29,107 bases of DNA. Origin: JANOGU01 sp964499865. GTDB taxonomy: Bacteria > Pseudomonadota > Alphaproteobacteria > Rhodobacterales > Rhodobacteraceae. Every line of letters starts with the position of its first letter. Position 1 is the stretch's first letter. The stretch spans positions 1 to 29,107 of the forward strand of contig CAZCPY010000027.1 of NCBI GenBank assembly GCA_964499865.1. Direction: 5' to 3'. The translations under genes were made by a program, and so were the position numbers. Under the pieces are notes generated by a model. It searched no databases. It saw nothing but the letters and a program-made list of their open reading frames with translations, and was not told the DNA's origin. Positions 6,880-15,060 of the stretch are shown piece after piece.

Positions 6880-8493
6880 ATGAGATCCTATCTGGCCCTC
6901 GTGGCCCTCGGGCTGGTCACGCTGTTTGCCGCCATCGGCACCAATTTTGCCCATGATCCGGCCTACCAGGTCAATGCGGTGATCGTGATGCTGGTGGCCG
7001 CGGGCCTGACGGTCCGCACGCTGCGGCGGATCGACGAACCCGAGCCCGCCCACGACCCCGGCGCCTACATGGACGGGGTGGTGCGCGCGGGCGTGATCGC
7101 CACCTGCTTCTGGGGCATCGTGGGCTTTCTCGTGGGCGTGGTGATCGCCGCCCAGCTCGCCTTCCCGGCGCTGAACTTCGCCTGGTCCGACGGCGTCCTG
7201 AACTTCGGGCGGCTGCGGCCGCTGCACACCTCTGCGGTGATCTTCGCCTTCGGCGGCAACGCGCTGATCATGTCGTCCTTCTACATCGTCCAGCGCACCT
7301 GCGCGGCGCGGCTGTGGGGCGGCAACCTTGCCTGGTTCGTGTTCTGGGGCTGGCAGCTGATGATCGTGCTGGCGGCGACGAGCTACCTCCTCGGCGGCAG
7401 CCAGGGCAAGGAATACGCCGAGACCTCGTGGTACATCGACCTGTGGATCGCGGTCGTCTGGCTGTCCTTCCTGGCGGTGTTCCTGGGCACGCTGATGAGG
7501 CGGCGCGAGCCGCACATCTACGTCGCCAACTGGTTCCTGCTGTCGATGATCATCACGGTGGCGATGCTGCACGTGGTGAACAACATCGAAATCCCGGTGT
7601 CGATCTGGGGGTCGGCCTCGGTGCCGGTCTTCGCGGGCGTGCAGGGCGCGATGGTGCAGTGGTGGTACGGCCACAACGCGGTGGGCTTCTTCCTGACCGC
7701 GGGCTTCCTGGGGATGATGTACTACTTCGTGCCCAAGCAGGCCGAAAAGCCGGTGTTCAGCTACCGGCTGTCGATCATCCACTTCTGGGCGCTGATCTTC
7801 CTGTACATCTGGGCGGGCCCGCACCACCTGCACTACACCGCCCTGCCCGACTGGGCGTCCACGCTCGGGATGGTGTTTTCCGTCGTCCTCTGGATGCCGT
7901 CCTGGGGCGGCATGATCAACGGCCTGATGACCCTCTCGGGCGCCTGGGACAAGCTGCGCACCGACCCGATCATCCGCATGATGATGGTCAGCCTCGGCTT
8001 CTACGGCATGTCGACCTTCGAGGGGCCGGTGATGTCGATCAAGTCGATCAACGCGCTGTCGCACTACACCGACTGGACCATCGGCCACGTCCATTCCGGC
8101 GCCCTGGGGTGGAACGGCATGATCACCTTCGGCGCGCTGTACTTCCTGACGCCGCGGCTGTGGAACCGGGACAGGCTGTGGTCGCTCAGCCTGGTCAACT
8201 GGCACTTCTGGCTCGCGACCATCGGCATCGTTCTCTACGCCGCGTCGATGTGGGTCTCGGGCATCATGGAAGGCCTGATGTGGCGCGAGGTCGATGCCAA
8301 CGGCTTCCTCGTCAACAGCTTTGCCGACACCGTCGAGGCCAAGTTCCCGATGTATGTCGTGCGCGCGCTGGGCGGAGGGCTCTACCTGACCGGCGCGCTG
8401 CTGATGTGCTGGAACCTGTGGAAGACGGTCACCGCCGTCCCCGCGACCCGCCCCGCCGCACCCGCCTCTGCCACCACCATCGCTGCGGAGTGA
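6880..8493 (+). CDS. ccoN: cbb3-type cytochrome c oxidase catalytic subunit I
   Basis: Haem-copper subunit that reduces oxygen to water at the inner membrane with high affinity. The 537 residues are mostly transmembrane helices. Expected ligands are visible: H116 (RPLHTSAV) and H405 for low-spin haem b, H403 for haem b3 (TIGHVHSG), and H265 (WWYGHN), H315 and H316 (GPHHLHYT) for CuB. Y309 in IFLYIWAG corresponds to the cross-linked tyrosine of C-type oxidases, which marks this as cbb3 rather than aa3. AGGAAGG lies about 6 nt before the ATG. First gene of ccoNOQP; the ribosome site of ccoO is inside its end. Confidence 0.97.
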   Translation: MRSYLALVALGLVTLFAAIGTNFAHDPAYQVNAVIVMLVAAGLTVRTLRRIDEPEPAHDPGAYMDGVVRAGVIATCFWGIVGFLVGVVIAAQLAFPALNFAWSDGVLNFGRLRPLHTSAVIFAFGGNALIMSSFYIVQRTCAARLWGGNLAWFVFWGWQLMIVLAATSYLLGGSQGKEYAETSWYIDLWIAVVWLSFLAVFLGTLMRRREPHIYVANWFLLSMIITVAMLHVVNNIEIPVSIWGSASVPVFAGVQGAMVQWWYGHNAVGFFLTAGFLGMMYYFVPKQAEKPVFSYRLSIIHFWALIFLYIWAGPHHLHYTALPDWASTLGMVFSVVLWMPSWGGMINGLMTLSGAWDKLRTDPIIRMMMVSLGFYGMSTFEGPVMSIKSINALSHYTDWTIGHVHSGALGWNGMITFGALYFLTPRLWNRDRLWSLSLVNWHFWLATIGIVLYAASMWVSGIMEGLMWREVDANGFLVNSFADTVEAKFPMYVVRALGGGLYLTGALLMCWNLWKTVTAVPATRPAAPASATTIAAE

Positions 8494-8498
8494 TCGCC

Positions 8499-9269
8499 AT
8501 GGCCAGCTTCCTTGACCGCCACAAGCGGATCGAAACCCACGCCACCCTGCTCTTGGTGCTGTCCTTCCTGGTCGTCACCATCGGCGGCATCGTGCAGATC
8601 GTGCCGCTGTTCTACCTGGAAAACACCATCGAGCCGGTGTCGGGCGTGCGCCCCTACACGCCGCTCGAACTGGCGGGCCGGGCGATCTACGTCCGCGAGG
8701 GCTGCTACGGCTGCCACAGCCAGATGATCCGCCCGATGCGCGACGAGGTGGAACGCTACGGGCATTACTCGCTGGCCGCCGAGAGCATGTATGACCGGCC
8801 GTTCCAGTGGGGGTCCAAGCGCACCGGGCCAGACCTTGCCCGGGTGGGCGGGCGCTATTCCGACGACTGGCATGTCGACCACCTGACGGCACCGACCGCC
8901 GTGGTGCCGGAATCGGTCATGCCGCCCTATGCCTGGCTGGCCGACACGCCGCTCGACGCAGGCCAGATCGGCGCCACGATGGCGACCCACGCGATGCTGG
9001 GCGTGCCCTATACCGAGGCGATGATCGCCAATGCCGCGGCCGACCTGCGCGCGCAGGTCGACCCCGAGGGCGACACCGAGGGGCTGGTCGACCGCTATAC
9101 CTTCAAGGAAGAGAACGGCACCGTCCTGCAGTCCTTTCCGGCGACGCTGGCGATCCGCAACTTCGACGGGCGGGCCGAACTGACCGAGATGGACGCGCTG
9201 ATCGCCTATCTGCAGGTGCTGGGCACGATGGTCGATTTCTCGACCTTCGTCCCGGACCCGGCGCGCTGA
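8499..9269 (+). CDS. ccoO: cbb3 oxidase monohaem cytochrome c subunit II
   Basis: Membrane-anchored cytochrome c that passes electrons from CcoP to the CcoN haems. The 256-residue protein has one N-terminal membrane helix (about 15-40) and the haem-attachment site C69-Y-G-C72-H73 in EGCYGCHSQMIRPM, followed by the family MPPYAWL and RTGPDLARVGG segments. The frame is open far upstream through ccoN, but the ATG at 8499 gives the family N-terminus MASFLDRH and sits 5 nt after the ccoN stop, with CGGAG overlapping that stop. Needs the cytochrome c maturation system, not in this window. Confidence 0.96.
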   Translation: MASFLDRHKRIETHATLLLVLSFLVVTIGGIVQIVPLFYLENTIEPVSGVRPYTPLELAGRAIYVREGCYGCHSQMIRPMRDEVERYGHYSLAAESMYDRPFQWGSKRTGPDLARVGGRYSDDWHVDHLTAPTAVVPESVMPPYAWLADTPLDAGQIGATMATHAMLGVPYTEAMIANAAADLRAQVDPEGDTEGLVDRYTFKEENGTVLQSFPATLAIRNFDGRAELTEMDALIAYLQVLGTMVDFSTFVPDPAR

Positions 9270-9285
9270 CGGGGAGGGACGGGTC

Positions 9286-9480
9286 ATGGAAACCTACACC
9301 TTCCTGCGCCAGATGGCCGACAGCTGGGCCCTGCTGGCGCTGTTCCTGATCTTTGCGGGCGTCATCGTCTTTGCCTTCCGGCCCGCCGCGCGTCCGCTGC
9401 ACCGGGCCGCTTCCGAGGCGATCTTCCGCCATGAAGACCGCCCCGCCGACCGCCCTGCCGCCCCGGAGACCGACGCATGA
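9286..9480 (+). CDS. ccoQ: cbb3 oxidase small subunit
   Basis: A 64-residue single-span protein with its membrane helix at about residues 14-31 and a charged cytoplasmic tail. In related bacteria CcoQ stabilises the oxidase, and in Rhodobacter it has been linked to oxygen protection and signalling through the redox regulators. GGGAGGG lies upstream of the ATG. Its TGA overlaps the ccoP start (ATGA at 9477-9480), indicating translational coupling. Confidence 0.9.
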   Translation: METYTFLRQMADSWALLALFLIFAGVIVFAFRPAARPLHRAASEAIFRHEDRPADRPAAPETDA

Positions 9481-10373
9481 AGCCCCCCCGCAAGCCCACC
9501 GACACCCCGCCGCAGGTCGGCACCACCGGCCACAGCTGGGACGGCATCGAGGAGATGGACAACCCCCTGCCGCGCTGGTGGCTGTGGATCCTCTACGCCA
9601 CGATCGTCTGGGGCCTGGTCTACGTCCTTCTCTACCCCGCCTGGCCGCTGCTGACCCGCGCCACGCCGGGCCTTCTGGGCCAGAACACCCGCGCCGACGT
9701 GGCCGCCGAAATCGCCCGCGTGGATGCCGCCAACGCGCCGCTGGTGCAGGCGCTGCTGGCCGCCGACCTGACCACGGTCGCCGACGACCCCGCACTCGGC
9801 CCCTTTGCCGTGCAGAAGGGTGCCGCGGTGTTCCGGGCGCAATGTTCGCAATGCCACGGGTCGGGGGCGGCGGGCGTGCAGGCGGGGGGCTATCCCAACC
9901 TCTTGGACGACGACTGGCTCTGGGGCGGCGACATCGAGGCGATCGCCTACACGGTGCGCCACGGCATCCGCAACGACCTGGACCCCGACCAGCGCTGGTC
10001 GCAGATGCCCGCCTTCGCCGACCTGCTGACGGTCGCCGAGATCGACGCCCTGGTGGCGCATGTGCAGGCGATTTCGGGGCAGGAGCATGATGCGGCGAAG
10101 GCGGCAGAGGGCGCGGCGCTGTTCGCCGACAACTGCGCGGGCTGCCACGGCGCGGCGGGCAAGGGCAACCGCGACGGGGGCGCGCCCAACCTGACGGATG
10201 CGATCTGGCTCTATGGCGGCGATGCCGCGACGCTGACCGAAACCGTCCGCAACGCCCGCTTCGGCGTGATGCCCCCCTGGGGCCAGCGCCTGGGCGAGGC
10301 CGAGGTGCGCGCGGTGGCGGCCTATGTCCACGGCCTGGGCGGCGGCGAGCCGCCGCCTGCGCCCGAGGAGTGA
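9477..10373 (+). CDS. ccoP: cbb3 oxidase dihaem cytochrome c subunit III
   Basis: Receives electrons from the cytochrome bc1 complex via soluble or membrane cytochrome c and hands them to CcoO. The 298-residue protein has the CcoP N-terminus with HSWDGIEEMDNPLPRWW, a membrane helix (about 33-56), and two periplasmic cytochrome c domains with haem sites C123-SQ-C126-H127 and C220-AG-C223-H224. The start overlaps the ccoQ stop by 4 nt. It ends the structural operon; a GC hairpin follows at 10409-10429. Confidence 0.96.
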   Translation: MKPPRKPTDTPPQVGTTGHSWDGIEEMDNPLPRWWLWILYATIVWGLVYVLLYPAWPLLTRATPGLLGQNTRADVAAEIARVDAANAPLVQALLAADLTTVADDPALGPFAVQKGAAVFRAQCSQCHGSGAAGVQAGGYPNLLDDDWLWGGDIEAIAYTVRHGIRNDLDPDQRWSQMPAFADLLTVAEIDALVAHVQAISGQEHDAAKAAEGAALFADNCAGCHGAAGKGNRDGGAPNLTDAIWLYGGDAATLTETVRNARFGVMPPWGQRLGEAEVRAVAAYVHGLGGGEPPPAPEE

Positions 10374-10408
10374 CACGCCCCGGTGCCGACGGGCCCCCGC
10401 GCGACCCC

Positions 10409-10429
10409 GCCCCGGCCCTGCGCCGGGGC
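10409..10429 (+). terminator. GC-rich hairpin after ccoP
   Basis: GCCCCGGC (10409-10416) pairs perfectly with GCCGGGGC (10422-10429) around a 5-nt loop, 35 nt after the ccoP stop. Only CTTTCC follows (10435-10440), so it is a weak intrinsic terminator or an RNA-stabilising 3' stem that would protect ccoNOQP mRNA. Confidence 0.45.
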
Positions 10430-10471
10430 CTCCACCTTTCCTGGCGAAGGTCGCTCTCCGGGAAGGGAGTG

Positions 10472-10492
10472 GCCCCGGGTCAAGCCCGGGGC
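10472..10492. repeat. Intergenic GC hairpin with CCCGGGTCAAGCCCGGG core
   Basis: GCCCCGGG and CCCGGGGC (10472-10479 and 10485-10492) form an 8-bp stem around a 5-nt loop. The CCCGGGTCAAGCCCGGG core is a type of short palindrome I have often seen scattered between genes in Alphaproteobacteria. It lies in the 331-nt gap between ccoP and ccoG. Confidence 0.5.
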
Positions 10493-10632
10493 GGGGTTTC
10501 CCTCACCCTATGCCATCCGCTGCCGTCCCCAAGGATCAACGCCGACCGGTGCTGCCCGCCGCGCCGCGTCCGCATCGCCACCGGTGCCGGACCCGGGTCT
10601 TGTGTCGCCGCCCGCGCCAGGTCCGGCGGCGC

Positions 10633-10646
10633 TTGATCCACGTCAA
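10633..10646 (+). promoter_or_regulatory. FNR/FnrL box for ccoGHIS
   Basis: TTGATCCACGTCAA matches the FNR consensus at 9 of 10 half-site bases. Its centre is 65 nt upstream of the ccoG ATG, so a class II start would fall near 10681 with a leader of about 24 nt. CATGCG at 10669-10674 is a poor -10. It implies ccoGHIS has its own promoter besides any read-through from ccoP. Confidence 0.7.
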
Positions 10647-10704
10647 GGCGCCGCAGTCCGGCAGGGGCCATGCGGGGGGACAGAAGCAAAGGCCCGGCCC
10701 CGGC

Positions 10705-12120
10705 ATGTCTGACACCTCCGCCCCGAAACTCTACGCCGCGCGCGAGCCGGTGTTCCCGCGCCGCGTGAAGGGCAGCTTCCGCAGGCTCAAGTGGTGGATC
10801 ATGGGGATCACGCTGGGCATCTACTACATCACGCCCTTCCTGCGCTGGGACCGCGGCCCCGGCCTGCCCGACCAGGCGGTGCTGGTCGACCTCGCCGGGC
10901 GGCGGTTCTTCTTCTTCATGATCGAGATCTGGCCGCACGAGTTCTACCTGGTCGCGGGCCTCTTGATCATGGCGGGGCTGGGGCTGTTCCTGTTCACCTC
11001 GGCGCTGGGGCGGGTCTGGTGCGGCTATGCCTGCCCGCAGACGGTCTGGACCGACCTGATGATCCTGGTGGAACGCTGGATCGAGGGTGACCGCAACGCC
11101 CGCGTCAGGCTGTGGAACGCGCCCTGGTCGCTGGCCAAGGCGCGCAAGCGCATCGTGAAGTGGACGGTCTGGCTGCTGATCGGGCTGGCGACCGGCGGCG
11201 CCTGGGTGTTCTACTTCACCGACGCCCCCACGCTGGCGCGCGACCTTGTCGCGGGCACGGCGCATCCCGCCGCCTACACCACCATCGCCATCCTGACCGC
11301 CACCACCTTCCTGTTCGGCGGCTTTTTCCGCGAACAGGTCTGCATCTACGCCTGCCCCTGGCCGCGCATCCAGGGCGCGATGATGGACGAGGACACGCTG
11401 ACCGTCGCCTACCGCCCCTGGCGGGGCGAGCCGCGGGGCAAGCTTGGCACCGAAGGCGCGGGCGACTGCATCGACTGCATGGCCTGCGTGAACGTCTGCC
11501 CGATGGGCATCGACATCCGCGACGGCCAGCAGCTTGCCTGCATCACCTGCGCGCTCTGCATCGACGCCTGCAACGACGTCATGGACAGGATCGGCAAGCC
11601 CCGTGGCCTGGTCGGCTACCTCGCGCTGAGCGACGAGACGGCGGAGCGCGCGGGCAGGCCGCCGCGGGCGGCCTGGCGGCATGCGCTGCGGCCGCGCACC
11701 ATCCTTTACACCGTGCTCTGGGGCGGGGTCGGGCTGGGGCTGGTGGCCGCACTGTTCCTGCGGGCGGAAATCGGTCTGGACGTATCGCCCGTGCGCAATC
11801 CCACGCATGTGGTGCTGTCGGACGGCACGGTGCGCAACACCTATGACCTGCGCCTGCGCAACATGGCCGACGGCGAGACGACCTTCCGCCTGACCGCCGA
11901 CGGGCCCTACCGGCTGGCGCTGGAAGGCCAGACCGGCACCGCCGTCACCGTGCCCGCCAGCCAGACCAGGGCCGTGCGCCTGTATGTTTCCGCCGCGTCG
12001 GGCAGCCCGGAGGCCGAAGGCCACCGCACGACGCTGCGGCTCTGGGTCGAGGATGTGCTGGGCGATGCGCGGCAGTCCACCGACACGAACTTTACCGGAA
12101 AGGGCACGCGCGATGAATAG
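10705..12120 (+). CDS. ccoG: CcoG/RdxB/FixG membrane ferredoxin-like oxidase assembly protein
   Basis: Assembly factor for cbb3 oxidase; relatives are proposed cupric reductases that supply Cu(I) to the CcoI pathway. The 471 residues contain membrane helices near 31-46, 82-100, 152-172, 190-207 and 332-352. Membrane-edge CxxxC pairs lie at C106/C110 and C213/C217. Two [4Fe-4S] ferredoxin motifs follow: C255-x2-C258-x2-C261-x3-C265 and C279-x2-C282-x2-C285-x3-C289. The periplasmic C-terminus (about 355-471) is the FixG Ig-like domain. The frame runs further upstream to 10324, but the ATG at 10705 is chosen because it fits the family N-terminus and lies downstream of the FNR box. The stop overlaps the ccoH start by 8 nt. 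Confidence 0.95.
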   Translation: MSDTSAPKLYAAREPVFPRRVKGSFRRLKWWIMGITLGIYYITPFLRWDRGPGLPDQAVLVDLAGRRFFFFMIEIWPHEFYLVAGLLIMAGLGLFLFTSALGRVWCGYACPQTVWTDLMILVERWIEGDRNARVRLWNAPWSLAKARKRIVKWTVWLLIGLATGGAWVFYFTDAPTLARDLVAGTAHPAAYTTIAILTATTFLFGGFFREQVCIYACPWPRIQGAMMDEDTLTVAYRPWRGEPRGKLGTEGAGDCIDCMACVNVCPMGIDIRDGQQLACITCALCIDACNDVMDRIGKPRGLVGYLALSDETAERAGRPPRAAWRHALRPRTILYTVLWGGVGLGLVAALFLRAEIGLDVSPVRNPTHVVLSDGTVRNTYDLRLRNMADGETTFRLTADGPYRLALEGQTGTAVTVPASQTRAVRLYVSAASGSPEAEGHRTTLRLWVEDVLGDARQSTDTNFTGKGTRDE

Positions 12121-12562
12121 GCTGACCGGACGCCACGTCCTTGGCATCACGCTCGGGGCCTTTGCCGTCATCCTGGGCGCCAACGTGACGCTCGCCGTCT
12201 CGGCCCTTCGCACCTTCCCGGGACTGGAAGTCGCGAACGGCTACATCGCCAGCCAGACCTTCGATGCGGATCGCGCGGCGCAGGAACGGCTGGGCTGGAC
12301 GGCGCGGGCCGGCTGGGCGGCGGGGCGGCTGACGCTGGCGCTGACCGGGCCCGACGGACGGGCGGTGCAGGCGGTGCCGCAGGTGCTGGTCGGGCGGCCG
12401 ACCGAAGCCGCGGACGACCGGCGCCCGGTGATGGTCTTCGACGGGCGGGTCTGGGCGGCGGAGGCCGACCTTGGCCCGGGCCGCTGGATGCTGGTGGTCG
12501 AAGCGGTGGCGGCAGACGGCACCCGGTTCCGCCAGCGGCTGGACCTCTGGGTCGGGGGCTGA
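12113..12562 (+). CDS. ccoH: CcoH/FixH oxidase assembly membrane protein
   Basis: Small FixH-family protein of 149 residues, with one N-terminal membrane helix (about 8-30) and a periplasmic beta-rich domain. It is thought to bind and stabilise cbb3 subunits during assembly. The motif near residue 38 (VANGYIASQTFD) and the ending RFRQRLDLWV fit the family. The ATG at 12113 overlaps the end of ccoG by 8 nt; the longer open frame upstream lies within ccoG and is not used. ccoI begins 3 nt after its stop. Confidence 0.9.
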   Translation: MNRLTGRHVLGITLGAFAVILGANVTLAVSALRTFPGLEVANGYIASQTFDADRAAQERLGWTARAGWAAGRLTLALTGPDGRAVQAVPQVLVGRPTEAADDRRPVMVFDGRVWAAEADLGPGRWMLVVEAVAADGTRFRQRLDLWVGG

Positions 12563-12565
12563 GCG

Positions 12566-14743
12566 ATGACGACGGGCGCCGCCCGCCCCGCCGTCGCCCC
12601 CGCCGTCGCCCCCGCCGTCGCCCCCGCCGCTGCGGCCGCCCGTCCCGACGACGCGACGCTGATCCTGGCGCTGCCCGGCGTGCACTGCGCCGCCTGCATC
12701 GCCACCGTCGAGGACGGCCTCAAGCGCCACCCCGGCGTGCGCGCCGCGCGGGTCAACCTGACGCTGCGCCGCGTGACCGTCACCGCGGACCCCGCCCTGA
12801 CCGCCGAGGCGCTGATCCCCGCCCTCGCCCGCCTGGGCTTCGAGGCGCAGGAGATGGACGCGGGCACCCTGCGCTCTGCCGAAATGGACCGGCAGGGGCG
12901 CGACCTGCTGATGCGGCTGGGCGTCGCGGGGTTCGCGATGATGAACGTGATGCTCTTGTCGGTCGCCGTCTGGTCCGGGGCCGAAGACAGCACGCGCGAC
13001 CTGTTCCACTGGATTTCCGCCCTGATCGCGGTGCCCACGGTCGCCTTTTCCGGCCAGCCCTTTTTCCGCAGCGCCTGGGCCAGCCTGAAGGCGCGGCGGC
13101 TGGGGATGGACGTGCCGATCTCGCTGGCGCTGGTGCTGGCGGTGGGGATCTCGCTCTATGAAACCGCACAGGGCGGCAGGAATGCCTGGTTCGATGCGGC
13201 GGTGATGCTGTGCTACTTCCTGCTGGCGGGACGCTACCTCGACTTCCGCACCCGCGCCGCGGCGCGGTCGGCGGCGCAGGCGCTGGCGGCGCTGGAGGTG
13301 CCGCGGGCGGTGCGGCTTGGCCCCGCGGGGCCGCAGACGGTGGCGATCGCCGACCTGGTGCCGGGCGACCTGATCCGCGTGCTGCCGGGCGGGCGCCTGC
13401 CGGCCGACGGCGTGGTGACCGAGGGCGCCTCCGAGCTTGACCGGTCGCACCTGACCGGCGAGACGATGCCGGTGCCCACCGGCCCCGGGCTGGCGGTGGC
13501 GGCGGGCGAGGTGAACCTGACCGGGCCGCTGACCCTGCGGGTGACGGCGGCGGGCCGGGCCTCGTCCTTGCACCGCATGGCCGATCTGGTGGCGGCTGCG
13601 GAAACGGCGCGCACGCGGCTGACCTCGCTGGCGGAACGCGCCGCGCGGCTGTATGCGCCGATCATCCACCTGGTTTCCGCCGCGGCCTTTGCCTGGTGGT
13701 GGACGGCGACGGGCGACCTGCGGGTGGCCGCCAACATCTCGGCGGCGGTGCTCATCATCACCTGCCCCTGCGCCCTGGGCCTTGCCGTGCCCGCGGTGGT
13801 GACGGCGGCCTCGGGCCGGCTGTTCCGCAGGGGCGCGCTGGTCAAGGACGGCACGGCGCTGGAACGGCTGGCCGAGGTGGATTGCGCGGTCTTCGACAAG
13901 ACCGGCACGCTGACGCTGGGCGCACCCCGGCCCCTGGGGCTGGAAACGGCGGACCCGCAGGCGCTGGCCGTGGCGCGCGGGCTGGCCGCCGGGTCTGCCC
14001 ATCCGCTGGCCCGCGCGCTGGCCGAGGCCGAGGGCCCCGCGCCCGCCCGCATCGGGGCCCTGCGCGAGGTGCCCGGGCAGGGGGTCGAGGGGACGTGGCG
14101 CGGCCGCCCGGTGCGGCTTGGCCGCGCCGCCTGGGTCGGCGCCGAGGAAGGCGAGGAGACGGCGACGCACCTGTCGCTCGACGGCCGCCTGCACCGCTTT
14201 GCCTTTGCCGACCGCCTGCGCCCGGGGGCGGAAGGAGCGGTGCGCGACCTTCAGGCCTCGGGCATGCGGGTGATCCTTTTGTCGGGCGACGGGCAGGCGC
14301 CGGTGGCGCGGCTGGCGCAGGCGCTTGGCATCGATGAGTGGCACGCGGGGATGATGCCCGAAGGCAAGGCCGCATCAGTCGCCGCGCTGGCGGCGCAGGG
14401 CCGCAAGGTGCTGATGGTGGGCGACGGGCTGAACGACACCGCGGCGCTGGCCGGGGCGCATGTGTCCGTCTCGCCCGGTTCGGCGCTCGAGGCGGCGCGG
14501 ATGGCCTCCGACATCGTGCTGCTGGGGCAGGACCTGTCGGTGCTGCCGCGGATGATCCGCATCGCCCGCGTGGCTCGGCGGCGGATCGTGCAGAACTTCG
14601 CGATTTCCGCCGCCTACAACCTCATCGCCGTGCCGCTGGCGCTGGTCGGCGCCGCCACGCCGCTCGCCGCGGCGGCGGCGATGTCGCTGTCGTCGATCAC
14701 CGTCTCGCTCAACGCGCTGAGGCTGCCGCGATGGAAATCCTGA
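12566..14743 (+). CDS. ccoI: Copper-transporting P1B-type ATPase for cbb3 oxidase assembly
   Basis: Exports Cu(I) across the inner membrane for CuB insertion into CcoN. The 725 residues run: an Ala/Pro-rich leader (AVAP repeated three times, residues 9-20), a metal-binding HMA domain with C41-AA-C44, membrane helices, the actuator TGET (298-301), the TM6 metal site CPC at 400-402, phosphorylation site DKTGTLT with D444, the HP pair at 479-480, GDGLND at 619-624, and two last helices. This is the slow-export FixI/CcoI type by context. The AVAP leader is encoded by a 12-nt tandem repeat at 12589-12624. Its end overlaps ccoS by 13 nt. Confidence 0.95.
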   Translation: MTTGAARPAVAPAVAPAVAPAAAAARPDDATLILALPGVHCAACIATVEDGLKRHPGVRAARVNLTLRRVTVTADPALTAEALIPALARLGFEAQEMDAGTLRSAEMDRQGRDLLMRLGVAGFAMMNVMLLSVAVWSGAEDSTRDLFHWISALIAVPTVAFSGQPFFRSAWASLKARRLGMDVPISLALVLAVGISLYETAQGGRNAWFDAAVMLCYFLLAGRYLDFRTRAAARSAAQALAALEVPRAVRLGPAGPQTVAIADLVPGDLIRVLPGGRLPADGVVTEGASELDRSHLTGETMPVPTGPGLAVAAGEVNLTGPLTLRVTAAGRASSLHRMADLVAAAETARTRLTSLAERAARLYAPIIHLVSAAAFAWWWTATGDLRVAANISAAVLIITCPCALGLAVPAVVTAASGRLFRRGALVKDGTALERLAEVDCAVFDKTGTLTLGAPRPLGLETADPQALAVARGLAAGSAHPLARALAEAEGPAPARIGALREVPGQGVEGTWRGRPVRLGRAAWVGAEEGEETATHLSLDGRLHRFAFADRLRPGAEGAVRDLQASGMRVILLSGDGQAPVARLAQALGIDEWHAGMMPEGKAASVAALAAQGRKVLMVGDGLNDTAALAGAHVSVSPGSALEAARMASDIVLLGQDLSVLPRMIRIARVARRRIVQNFAISAAYNLIAVPLALVGAATPLAAAAAMSLSSITVSLNALRLPRWKS
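12589..12624 (+). repeat. 12-nt tandem repeat, three copies, in ccoI
   Basis: CGCCGTCGCCCC is repeated three times exactly (12589-12600, 12601-12612, 12613-12624). It encodes AVAP three times in the N-terminal leader before the HMA domain. Copy changes would be in frame. Confidence 0.9.
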
Positions 14744-14889
14744 CGATCCTGATCCCCATGTCGCTGGTCATGGGGCTGATCGGCCTTGCGGCCTTCCTCT
14801 GGGCCCTGACGCGCGGCCAGTTCGAGGACCCGAAGGGCGCGGCCCAGCGCATCCTGCGCAAGGACTGGGACGACCGCCCGCCCGGGTGA
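14731..14889 (+). CDS. ccoS: CcoS cbb3 oxidase maturation protein
   Basis: A 52-residue single-span protein starting MEILTILIPMSLVMGLIGL, with the membrane helix at about 4-26 and the family tail TRGQFEDPKGAAQRIL. In Rhodobacter and relatives CcoS is needed for cofactor insertion into CcoN. The ATG at 14731 lies 13 nt inside the end of ccoI, so translation is coupled. It ends the ccoGHIS unit; a large inverted repeat follows. Confidence 0.92.
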   Translation: MEILTILIPMSLVMGLIGLAAFLWALTRGQFEDPKGAAQRILRKDWDDRPPG

Positions 14890-14916
14890 CGGGCATCGCG
14901 CGCCGTTCCGGCAAAA

Positions 14917-15027
14917 GGCGCTTCCCTCCCCCCCTCGTGGGGGAGGGAGAGGGTGGGGGGGCGCCCGGCCCGCCGCGGGGACCCCCCTCCCCCGGCCCCT
15001 GCCCCACGAGGGGGGAGGGCAGGCGCC
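14917..15027. repeat. Long inverted repeat between ccoS and the secretion operon
   Basis: Arms at 14917-14942 and 15002-15027 are nearly perfect reverse complements; both contain CCCCCCTCGTGGGG (right arm in reverse). Differences are one extra C in the left run and two mismatches near the outer end. The loop is about 59 nt and itself GC-rich. It lies between two convergent operons and could stop transcription from both sides, although it has no U-tract. Similar CTCGTGGGGGAGGG elements occur elsewhere in alphaproteobacterial genomes, from memory. Confidence 0.75.
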
Positions 15028-15060
15028 CTCTCTGCATGGGTGCCGCCCGATCCCCCGGGG

